The notes beneath the pieces are model-generated. The model was given only the letters and a program-made list of their open reading frames with translations. It had not been told where the DNA came from and made no database searches. A DNA stretch of 64,000 nt from Trichuris trichiura (Eukaryota; Nematoda; Enoplea; Trichinellida; Trichuridae): the NCBI GenBank assembly GCA_037903355.1, contig JBAJFE010000026.1:6014001-6078000 (forward strand), read 5' to 3'. Positions within the stretch are counted from its first letter, which is position 1, and each line of letters starts with the position of its first letter. Both the position numbers and the translations under genes were made by a program. This document shows positions 32,080 to 41,089 of this stretch, in pieces.

Positions 32080-35000
32080 ATGGATGTAATGGGCGACTTT
32101 GCATGCATTTTGCAAGACGATGTTCAGGCAGGAACGGAGGCAGACCGCAGTGTCTCACTGCGATATTTGAAACCTGACGACACGGATCAAGTGAAGGAAC
32201 TGTTTAGTAGCATATTTCCACTCAGGTGAGCGAATCGCGATGTAAAAGCACAAACAAGTTTGCTTTAAATTGACCGCTGAATTCGCTGCTTTGTTTTGTA
32301 CCTTCACTGAACCGAAAATAGCTAGCTTTAACTAGTATAATAATGTAGCCGCTTGTGATTTAAAAATATTAAAGTTTCGTTGATAAAAAATTTAACGGTT
32401 AAGCAGCAAAAATGCGAGAAGCATTTTTCGCAGTCATTAATAATCAAGCTTTGGGAACGAACTTCCCACCACGTCGGTCCTTAACTTCCGTACTTTATGC
32501 CTCGTAGTGCTGATGATAAAACATATACAGTAAAACCTCCCTAATCCGAATCCTTCTCTAATCAGAACTCGTGGAAAAGAACAATAGAGCGACCGTATAC
32601 ATTAAAGATAATTAGGCTACCTCTTGAACACGGGGTGTTTCTTAACGGGGCAATGGATTTTCATCACTACTTCATACGGTATGTATTCTTGCCCGTTGAT
32701 GGGTTCTGAAATTAAACCGAAGCAAATGCCCTACCAACGGATGGATGAGCAATTATTAAGGAAAAATACAGAACAAGTACTTAAACAGTTCGGAGCTTTC
32801 GGGACTAACCTTGTCCCGTCGTCAGCGATGGTGGTAATGGTACTTTTACTCCGATGTTAAGGTATTTATAGGTACTGAGGGGGCGCCAGTCGGTATGGAA
32901 CAACATCCCGTTTTACTGATAACAGATGTCCATATCGAGCTGACCTCCACCCCTTTGTCACGGTTAATGGACATGTTATTGCGAATGAACAGGGACTCCT
33001 TTATTTGCCTAAGGCGAAAATGGCTCTCGCGGCAAATGATGGACGGGTGCAGGTTCGCTAAATAAGCGCGTTCGGTTTTTCGAATAAGCTGGAACCACTC
33101 TCAGCATCCTAGGGTTGAAAGAATTCTACGGTCAACGGGTTTCCTCTTGCTACGTTCGACCATCCGAGAACACCGCCAAACTCTGGCACATCTCAGAGTT
33201 CTATTACGAGATATCTCCTCTTCTCTCGAAGCGACATTAGATCGTCAGACTTTCTCCCTGCTACAATTCCATGCTCAAGAGGCTTGCACGGGTATCAGAA
33301 TTGAACAGGAAAAAGTGTTATCGAGACAGTTGGAGAACCTCTACTGCAGCCAATCCTGGACCTTTACACGTTCCAGCAGACATAGGACGACGGTGGACAC
33401 CGACCTGAACAAGGTCGTTGTAAACCTCAGTTCTACTAGCCTCACACCATTAGAAAGTAACGTCCTCTCCAAAGGACTCAACTTCGTTCCTACCCCTAAC
33501 GACGTTGCCTTTCCTTGACGTCATAGCGTCAACAGAAATGAGCATAACTAGGACGGAACCAAGTAAGGCGGATGAGATTAAAGGCGTCATTTCGGGTTCA
33601 TTGTGGCATATGGACAGATTTGTAAAGCATAATCTCAACCGCGTTGAGAGGGACGTAGTTAATAAGCTAAAAAAGAGGGACGATCTAATTGTCACCAAGG
33701 CTGATAAAGGCAATGTAGTGGTGCTTTTGGACAAGACGCATTACGTTGACAAAATGTTGTCCTTATTAAACAGCACCATTCTTACACGCCCATTCAGTCA
33801 GATCCAACTCCACAGGCTAGGCTAGAGCTGAGGAACATCCTACAGTCCGTCGCAGAACTATCCAAGGAGAATACCATCACCTCCATCCGAAAAAGGTTGT
33901 ACTTCAAGAGTAACACCATGTGCCCTCAGCTATACGGCCTTCCAATGGTCCACAAACCTGGGGTACCTTTGAGACCAGTTGTGTGCAGTGTAAACAGCGT
34001 CACGTCGCAACTGTGTGTTTACCTCAAAGGTATCATCCAACCGTTGACCAGAGGAAGGGACTCTCACGTGACCAACCACAAGGACTTCTGCGCTTCCCTG
34101 CGCTCATACCACGTTTCTGAATCAGACTTCCTGGTAAGTTACGACGTGAAGGATCTCTTCACCTCCATTCCTATTTCACACACCCTCAACAGACTAGAAA
34201 CCCTATTGAACAATGACAACAGCTTGAGTGAGAGAACTAAGCTGTTTCCTTGTCAAATAGCTAAGTTAGTTTCGTTCTGTATGTGAGAAGGGAAGTACTT
34301 CAGGTTTCAAAACAGCTTCTTCCGACAGAACGAGGGAGCACCAATGGGCAGTCCACTTTCTCCGGTCCTCGCAGAGTTGCTTATGGAGCACCTAGAGGAA
34401 ATTGCCTTCGAAAGTTTGGACAACCATTGCACTCCCCGTCTGTTCAAGCGATATGTAGATGATATTTTTGCCATTGTTAAAAAAGGAGAGGAGGAAGCTC
34501 TTTTGAAACACCTGAACTCGATCTTCCCGGGAAAAATTTCCTTTACAATTGAAAGGGAAATAGGCAGGAAACTTCCCTTCCTGGATGTGTTGGTTCACCG
34601 AAATGCCACGTCTTTAAAGACAACAGTATATAGTAAACCCACGCATTCGGACAGACACCTGCACTTCTCCTCACACCACCCCATGTCAGTAAAGAGGGGC
34701 ATAGTGACAGGGATGGTGGACCGCGCCATCGCAATCTGTGATCCAGAATTCCTGCGTTCTAAATTACACCACATTGCAACGACGTTGGAGAAAAATGGCT
34801 ACCCTAAAACCTTCGTCTCCTCCACCATAGCGCGAAGGTTAAACCCAGCCGACTCCTCCTCAACTACTGAGAGAGATCGTCTTCCAGTCCTCACCATTCC
34901 CTACTACGTCGGCCTGGGGGAACACTTGCAACGTCTGGGTCGCCAGTACGGCTTCCGCATTTTCTTCAAGTCTTCCCCCAACCTTCGTTCCTTAGTGCGC

Positions 35001-37668
35001 AACGATAAGATCAAGGTCCCATTCGAACAGAGCCCAGGCGTCGTTTATGTGATTAATTGTGATTGCAACGCCTCCTACATAGGAGAAACGGGCAATACAT
35101 TATTTGACAGATTTAAAGAACACATGAATGCGCTCAAGAGTTACCGATCCGCGGAAGATGAACTGAATGGAATACACAGGATACGTCGGGGACGCCCTAG
35201 AACCGTGCCCCCTTTACAAGCCATGGAAAAAGCGAAGAACACCTCCGCGGTTGCTGAGCATTCCTCGCAATGTTCACGTGACGTGCACCCGTCCATCATT
35301 TGCCGCGAGAGCCATTTTCGCCTTAGGCAAATAAAGGAGTCCCTGTTCATTCGCAATAACATATCCATTAACCGTGACAAAGGAGTGGAGGTCAGCTCGA
35401 TATGGACATCTGTTATCAGTAAAACGGGATGTTGTTCCATACCGACTGGCGCCCCCTCAGTACTTATAAATACCTTAACATCGTAGTAAAAGTACCGTTA
35501 CCACCATCGCTGACGACGGGACAAGGTTAGTCCCGAAAGCTCCGAACTGTTTAAGTACTTGTTCTGTATTTTTCCTTAATAATTGCTCATCCATCCGTCG
35601 GTAGGGCATTTGCTTCGGTTTAATTTCAGAACCCATCAACGGGCAAGAATACATACCGTATGAAGTAGAGATGAAAATTAGGCTACCTGTGCGAAACGGA
35701 CAGTCACTTGGCGGCAACGGCTATAAGGGCAGCAAACAACCTGCCAACGGTCCTTTCGGTATACGTTAACATAGGCGCAAACCAGCCACAACTCTGCCGA
35801 ACCAATCGAGACCTAGGTTTCCCCGAATAAACAGAATTGTGGATCAAAAACTTAGCGTTTTTCAGTCGTATAAAACTACAATCTGTTCTCATATATAACG
35901 AAATAATCGGCCGCTAACTCAGCCAACAGAGCCGGCCGGCAATTATGAATATGGAAAAATAAGTTCATGGTAACTATTTCCATGTTGCTTCGCGGTACGG
36001 CGTCCACGCCATATAAGAAACTGGTTTCTGCTGGTCAGTCGTTTTCCTCGATTAGACGAACTTCACTGCCCTCGTGAAGCTATTCACGGTTTGCAGAGAC
36101 TGACATAATGCTGTAGACGCCAGGAACCTTATATCTAAAATTGCATTACCTGCTTTTCTGTGGCCTACTGTAAGCCTCCTCCGTAATCCGAATTTTTTCG
36201 TAATTCGAACTACTCCGCGCCTAGACGCGTTCGGATTAAGGAAGTTTTACTTTATTCGGAGAGCTCTGCTCTAAGGAGTGGACAAACGCCGTCTTCCTTC
36301 CGTAGTAACGTTTTATCGAAAATCAATTGAGGCATTCGTTCTTAAATTTAAACTGTTCACTACCGACGAAAACTATTCAACGAAGTGAACACCAATGGTC
36401 TATAAAGGCATCGAGTTTTTTACATTCAGCATTGAGATTTAGGTTGAATATTAATGACGTTCCAGAAGTATGAAATTCGTTGGTTTCATTTTTTATCTGA
36501 CAAACAAAGCGATAGCGCGCATCTTCTAATGTTTTTAATTCTTTAGCTAACGATGATGTATTTTTAGCTATCCCGAGTACTGGTTTGAGCAGTTGTGCCA
36601 TCGCAACAGCTTGTGGAGCCTCGTTGCGGTTTCCGGTGGTTTGATTGTTGGAATTATTATTGCCGAGCTGCGAACGCTTTCTCAGTGCTGCGCTGAGGTA
36701 GTGTGCTTTTGACGTCGGGAAACTGTAAACGTCTATTTGTTGTTTATTAATACCTGTCTGATATGCTTGCTTTAACAAGCAGCGGCATCGTGCCATCTTT
36801 GTTGTTCTATTTCCAAGTTATTTACCTTTTGTTGCATCGTAAAGAAGTGGCGCATTTTCTTGCAGGTAGCCATGGCGAAACACTTACAAACGTAAGCGCG
36901 GTAGTCTTAAAGGCTTTGCCCAATCGCATCGCTATTTAAGGTCGCTGTAAAAATTAAGTTGTTACATAAGGGCGTCTGGCGGATTTCATAGCATACAGCT
37001 TTAGGATGTTTCGATATTTGTTTGTCTTGCTTACTCAGAATTGCACGGCTTGTGGGATGCGTTGCTTTTCCTGACCTTATCTTCTTGTTTTTTAAGGATC
37101 GAGCAATTTTGGACAAGTCATTTCCCGAAACAACCCCGGTTTGCTACATACTGAGTCTCGGTGTTCGTAAAGAGTGGCAGCGACGCGGCATTGCATCCAA
37201 ACTGTTGCACCACTTATTTTCTTACATAGATAATCCGCTGATAAGCTCACACGGTCGCATACGCTGCGTTTTCCTGCATGTTCTGGTTTCCAACGAAGCG
37301 GCCATTCGTTTCTACGAGCACTGGCATTTTCGGTACATTGTTTATGCGACTTTTGCTCGCGTTATCCCAAAGCAACTTACGCTGCCATTGCTTCTTCTTC
37401 AGCTGCCTTAATCGTTTGAAAAACTACTACGTAATCGACGGAAACTTGCACGATAGCTTCACGTACGTCAACTATTTGAACGGCGGCTACTGCAATTGGT
37501 CGTTGAAGTAAGATTTTGCCATTTTCATTTTGTCCTTTCTTGCAAGTTTATTGTAGGCGTTCTGTGCGCGATCTGTTGGGCATTATATGCTTTCCTTGCA
37601 GTACGGCTTTACGTCTCATTCGACGCCTGCTGGCGTACATAGCAGGTTGCGACGGCGGTGTGGCTTAA
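32080..37668 (+). CDS. NAA60: N-alpha-acetyltransferase 60 (Golgi), interrupted by nested transposons
   Basis: NAA60 acetylates N-termini of membrane proteins on the Golgi cytosolic face. Exons seen: 32080-32225 (VSLRYLKPDDTDQVKELF), 37039-37332 (YILSLGVRKEWQRRGIASKLL, the acetyl-CoA-binding motif, then LHVLVSNEAAIRFYEHWHF), 37403-37507 (SFTYVNYLNGG) and 37557-37668, a hydrophobic tail ending in TAA that fits the family's membrane-associated C terminus. Reading frames agree at all listed junctions. The segment matching the human WFPIEYPDSWY region was not found: either an exon was missed or lost, or exon 1 splices straight to 37039, which would stay in frame (218 aa; human 242). The 4.8-kb first intron carries a pogo-like element with a Penelope element nested in it. 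Confidence 0.82.
32653..33056 (-). repeat. Inverted 5' copy of the PLE2 3' terminal repeat
   Basis: Reverse complement of 35285-35675 with few differences. It includes the CCTACCAACGGATGGATGAGC block and a second hammerhead-like core in antisense orientation. Confidence 0.9.
32796..32825 (-). ncRNA. Hammerhead-like motif in the inverted PLE2 repeat
   Basis: Antisense twin of the motif at 35510-35539: CTGACGAC, GGGAC stem, GTCCC, GAAAG. If transcribed, only minus-strand RNA would carry it. Confidence 0.4.
33147..35486 (+). pseudogene. PLE2 reverse transcriptase / GIY-YIG endonuclease, broken
   Basis: Open blocks at 33147-33518, 33505-33825, 33897-34286 and 34344-35486 cover the whole PLE protein. 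Landmarks: the N-terminal domain ending LNFVPTP, VTKADKGNVVVLLD, QLYGLPMVHKPG, YDVKDLFTSIP, MGSPLSPVLAELLMEHLEE, catalytic FKRYVDDIFAI, then the GIY-YIG region (YVINCDCNASYIGETGNT) and the HPSIICRESHFRLRQIKESLFIR block. Breaks are two frame changes (near 33510 and 33830) and one in-frame TGA at 34284-34286 where PLE1 has Arg, as expected from a single C-to-T change. Inactive but recent. Confidence 0.92.
35510..35539 (+). ncRNA. Hammerhead-ribozyme-like motif in PLE2 3' repeat
   Basis: CTGACGA, an extra C, a stem GGGAC/GTCCC closed by the 7-nt loop AAGGTTA, then GAAAG. The GGGAC/GTCCC pair covaries with GGAAC/GTTCC in PLE1 and PLE3. The cleavage site and stems I and III are not obvious by eye. 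Confidence 0.45.
36377..36796 (-). CDS. Hypothetical protein, 139 aa, inside the NAA60 intron
   Basis: An intact ATG-started ORF on the strand opposite NAA60. Product: a Cys/Arg-rich start (MARCRCLLKQAYQTG), an Asn/Gln-rich linker (GNNNSNNQTTGNRNE), then a helical segment with alternating charge (ELKTLEDARYRFVCQIKNE) and a C-terminal Cys-containing helix. It lies about 125 bp beyond the end of pogo-like copy A and shares nothing with it. I do not recognise it. A small coiled-coil subunit of some complex would fit, but that is speculation. Confidence 0.4.
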   Translation of the reverse strand: MARCRCLLKQAYQTGINKQQIDVYSFPTSKAHYLSAALRKRSQLGNNNSNNQTTGNRNEAPQAVAMAQLLKPVLGIAKNTSSLAKELKTLEDARYRFVCQIKNETNEFHTSGTSLIFNLNLNAECKKLDAFIDHWCSLR

Positions 37669-37909
37669 TGGTATATCTACGCTCATAGACACGGTTATCG
37701 TTGTTTGTAGCCACATTGAGCTTTTCTTCCGTGGCATGATTCGATGTTCGTGCCAAGATGTTGCCAATAAAGTGTTAGAGGTTGCAGAGTGCCAGTCGAC
37801 GGAAAGCGTTTGAGAAGTTCCGCACTGCTTCTTTTGGACGCAACGTCTAGCAGACAAGCACTGCAGATAATTTTCCAATTTCAGGTTTGCTGTTTTGCCG
37901 AACGCCTCT

Positions 37910-38902
37910 ATGAGCACCGAGCCGGATATAGTTCGGCTTGCTTCAATTTTTCCTAGAAAATCGGTATCCATGATTTTTGCCTACGGTTCCGGCGTCATCA
38001 AGCAATGGCAACGAAGCACAGAGAACGCAATGCTGGACTTTGTTATTGCTGTTGACAATCCGGAGGATTGGCATGCTGAAAATATGAAAAAGAACCGTCG
38101 TCACTATTCCTTCTTACGCTTTTTTGGTGCTCGTCGTGTTGCTACATTTCAGACCGCTATTCCAGCGAAGTTATATTGCAACACGATGGTACCTGTTGAT
38201 GGCCGACTGATTAAGTACAGCGTGATCAAGACATCCGATTGTATAAGTGACCTACAAGACTGGGAATCAATGTATGTCAGCGGAAGAATGCATAAGCCAG
38301 TACGATTTATTGTTTCACCTCAGACTAGCAAGTTAAAACAGGCATGCAATATGAACCTCGAAAGCGCATGCTACGCCGCGCTTCTACTATTGCCCGAAAG
38401 ATTTACCGAAGAGGAGCTCTATGAGAAGATATCTTCCCTGTCGTATATTGGCGATCCTCGAATGTGGTTAGCGGAAGACCGTTTCAAAATACGGAACATT
38501 GTTAAAGCAAACGTTGACTCGTTCAGTAAACTTTATTCGCCGGTTCTGAAGGTTGCAACGGAGCATACTGGTCTGGTTGTGCAAGGATCATCCTTTGAGC
38601 AATCGCTGAACGCCATACATTTACACCATCTGTTGGCGCTGTTACCCAAAAACGTACTGTGGAAGCTGGAGCGGTGGATGAATCGGAATTTGACTTCTCC
38701 TCGCGACATGGAGGAAGTGATCTACGCTTTGTCGCGGGATCTGAACAGCTCCGAACTTGTTGAGAAAGCAATACGCAATATTGTCTTTCGGGCTAGCTTT
38801 TGCCAAACTGCCAAGAATGCAATTAGCGCCGGCTTTTACAAATCGCTGGCGTATGGTTTTCGTAAAGTAGCGAAAATGCTTTCGTCCTACTTGAGATCTT
38901 AG
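37910..38902 (+). CDS. TAMM41: Mitochondrial CDP-diacylglycerol synthase (Tam41)
   Basis: Tam41/TAMM41 makes CDP-diacylglycerol from phosphatidic acid and CTP at the inner mitochondrial membrane, the entry step to cardiolipin. Single exon, 330 aa from ATG 37910 (human about 316). The nucleotidyltransferase signature is present: FAYGSGV near residue 20, then LDFVIAVDNPEDWHAENMKK with the acidic residue and DNP.DWH block, and HYSFLRFFG. Further family blocks are WESMYVSGRMHKPV and the GDPRMWLAED region. A good acceptor (TTTTCCAATTTCAG) lies 26 bp before the ATG, so a spliced or trans-spliced leader is likely. It starts 241 bp after NAA60 ends on the same strand. Confidence 0.92.
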   Translation: MSTEPDIVRLASIFPRKSVSMIFAYGSGVIKQWQRSTENAMLDFVIAVDNPEDWHAENMKKNRRHYSFLRFFGARRVATFQTAIPAKLYCNTMVPVDGRLIKYSVIKTSDCISDLQDWESMYVSGRMHKPVRFIVSPQTSKLKQACNMNLESACYAALLLLPERFTEEELYEKISSLSYIGDPRMWLAEDRFKIRNIVKANVDSFSKLYSPVLKVATEHTGLVVQGSSFEQSLNAIHLHHLLALLPKNVLWKLERWMNRNLTSPRDMEEVIYALSRDLNSSELVEKAIRNIVFRASFCQTAKNAISAGFYKSLAYGFRKVAKMLSSYLRS

Positions 38903-39574
38903 CTAGTTTGGCCCCGCATGCGTTAACCACGTCTTAGGTAAGTACCGCTCAGCTTGTTTTGTTGAATGATAAATCATTTCAATGTCCAGCAGTTGGCTGT
39001 CATTGCTTGTTGAAATTTTGTAAGTAAAACACCTTGAACCTGCACCTTGCATTGGCATTGTCATATCTCTAGTTATAGAGTCAGATGGACTTCAAAATTC
39101 ATAAATTACCATTCGCATTCCGCCAGTTCTATTTGATCTCAGACCGCGGTAATTGTTCACCTGGCTAACGTCTTGATTTGTGGGAATAGGTAACGAGTGT
39201 TAATAAGTTCGTCCAAACAAGCGTTAGTTGGTTTGAAGTTTTGTTTTGCAGCCAAAATCCATTTTTGTTCTTTTCAAGGCACTAAACAAAAAAAAATGTT
39301 CCGAAAACAAGCGATGACTAATGGATGAGCAATTATTAGATACAGCAATAAATTCTGTCGGCAATGTCGACCATTGCGGGTACAGTTCAGTTGTCGTTGT
39401 GTAGGCGTGATTGAATTGAATGTCTGTTTCTTGCCTCCAAGAAAACTTTGATCACTTTCAGCGACCTTTCTTAATAAACCTCGAAGTTGTCTATTTTCAG
39501 CGAGTTCTGTTTTTTTAAATCAGAATTGAAACGCAGCTTGTCAACTACTATTACGTTACGTTCAATTCTATTTA
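38903..39574. other. Intergenic, no gene recognised
   Basis: Short AT-rich stretch. A 20-bp match to the PLE tail (GGATGAGCAATTATTA near 39323) is too short to call an element. Confidence 0.5.
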
Positions 39575-40275
39575 CAGTAAAACCTCCCTAATCCGAATCC
39601 CTCTCTAATCCGAACTCGCGGAAGAGAACAATAGAACGACCATATACATTAAAGATAGTTAGGCTACCTGTGCGAAACGGGCGGTCACTTGGGGGCAAAG
39701 GCTATAAGGGCAGTAAACAACCTGCCAACGATCCGTTCAGTATACGTTACCATAAGTGCAGGCCAGCCACAACTCTGCAGAACCAATCTCGGCAAAGAAA
39801 TTGATTGCAGCATGGCGTCTCGAGACTTAGGTTTCCCCGAATAAACAGAATTGTAGATCAAAAAGTTGGTGTTTTTCAGTCGTATAAAACTACAATCTTT
39901 TCTCATATAACGTAATAATCAGCCGCTAATTTAATTTATTTTCGAGCCAACAGAACCGGTTGGCAATTACGAATATGGAAAAATAAGTTCATGGGAACTA
40001 TTTCCATGTCGCTTCGCAGTACTGAGTCTGCACTATTTAAGGAACTGATTTCTGCAGATCACTCGTTTTCCTTGATCAGACGGACTTCAATGCCCTCGTT
40101 AAGCTATTCACCGCTTGCAGAGAGTGACGTAACGCTGTAGACGCCAGGAAGATGCATCTAAAACTGCGTTACCTGCTTTTCTGTGGCCTACTGTAAGCCT
40201 CCTCCATAATTTTAATTTTTTCGTAATTCGAACTGTCCCCCGCCAGGACGCGTTCGGATTAGGGAGGTTTTACTG
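39575..40275 (+). mobile_element. Pogo-like non-autonomous DNA element, copy B
   Basis: 701 bp, flanked by TA. Begins CAGTAAAACCTCCCTAATCC and ends GGATTAGGGAGGTTTTACTG, giving inverted termini over 20 bp. Intact ends and the TA target fit Tc1/mariner-pogo elements. No transposase is encoded. It provides the empty-site sequence for PLE2. Confidence 0.88.
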
Positions 40276-41089
40276 TAGTTTACGTTTTGTCCGAAATTGT
40301 AAATTACCGTATATAACGGTCTATAAGAACATCCCCGTACCTAAGTAACAGGTAGTAATGAGTAGCCGAAACAAGAAAGGAAATGTTTTCTTTACCGAGA
40401 TTCAACCTAACGTTGGCAGAAGCTTGCCGAAAGCATTTGAAATTATTTTGAACGAACTGTTTTTCTGAACTTTTTAAAAATGGTCGATTGCGCCAACGCA
40501 AAAATGCACGCATAGACCTAATATTGATACTTCACCGGTTTACTATTAAGTATTGTACGGAACGCCGAGGAAACGTGTAAAGTATGAGGTGTTGCATACA
40601 TTGCCTGGAGATTTCGGCTGTTCCATAGAACGTCTGACTTCATACATTGCCTGTAGCATATACAATTCATCGTCAAGGCGAGTTCAGTTACCAGCAAACG
40701 ATTAAGAAATATGTCTATTTCAGTTCAAGCCGTTTCAAAATAGCAACGCTTTAATAATAGTAATAATACTGGCACGGCGGTAAACAGACTAGCAGATTTT
40801 TTGATTACCCATAAATTCGGAAGGCGATTTTTACCCGAGCTTCAACAGAGACCTAGCATATTCATTAATAAAGCCGAACACGCTGAGAAACCCAATCTCA
40901 GGAAATGGTCGGCTTTCAAAAGTCGCTTAACACTAACAACCCTGTATCTATTGTTATTCTAAGTAAAATAACAAAACAAGAAGTGAAAACGTTCTGCGTT
41001 AAGTTCGTGCGGACTATTGAAGTTGAAACGTTTTCTCCCCATCGGACGATCGCAACCACTTTCAACTGCTCGGTCGATTCGTTTGCCAT
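40276..41089. other. Intergenic, no gene recognised
   Basis: AT-rich sequence between pogo-like copy B and the 3' end of QNG1. Confidence 0.5.

Larger units (their letters stand above)
32623..35675 (+). mobile_element. Penelope-like retroelement (PLE2) nested in pogo-like copy A
   Basis: Flanked by a 13-bp duplication, AATTAGGCTACCT, at 32610-32622 and 35676-35688; unoccupied sister copies have this sequence once. About 400 bp of its 3' end (endonuclease C terminus, tail and hammerhead-like motif, 35285-35675) also occurs at the 5' end in inverted orientation (about 32653-33056), a known PLE configuration. Its arms differ at only a few positions, so insertion was recent. Confidence 0.93.
32528..36252 (+). 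mobile_element. Pogo-like non-autonomous DNA element, copy A (split by PLE2)
   Basis: The left end, CAGTAAAACCTCCCTAATCC, follows TA. The right end (GGAAGTTTTACTT then TA) is slightly mutated. The element proper is about 660 bp. It is split by PLE2 within a stretch that reads uninterrupted in sister copies B and C, which gives clean proof of order: pogo-like element first, PLE second. No transposase. Confidence 0.88.

Noticed and set aside
39320..39346. Short match to the Penelope tail (GGATGAGCAATTATTA)
   Set aside because: Only about 16-20 bp with no flanking PLE sequence. Could be chance or a tiny relic; not callable.
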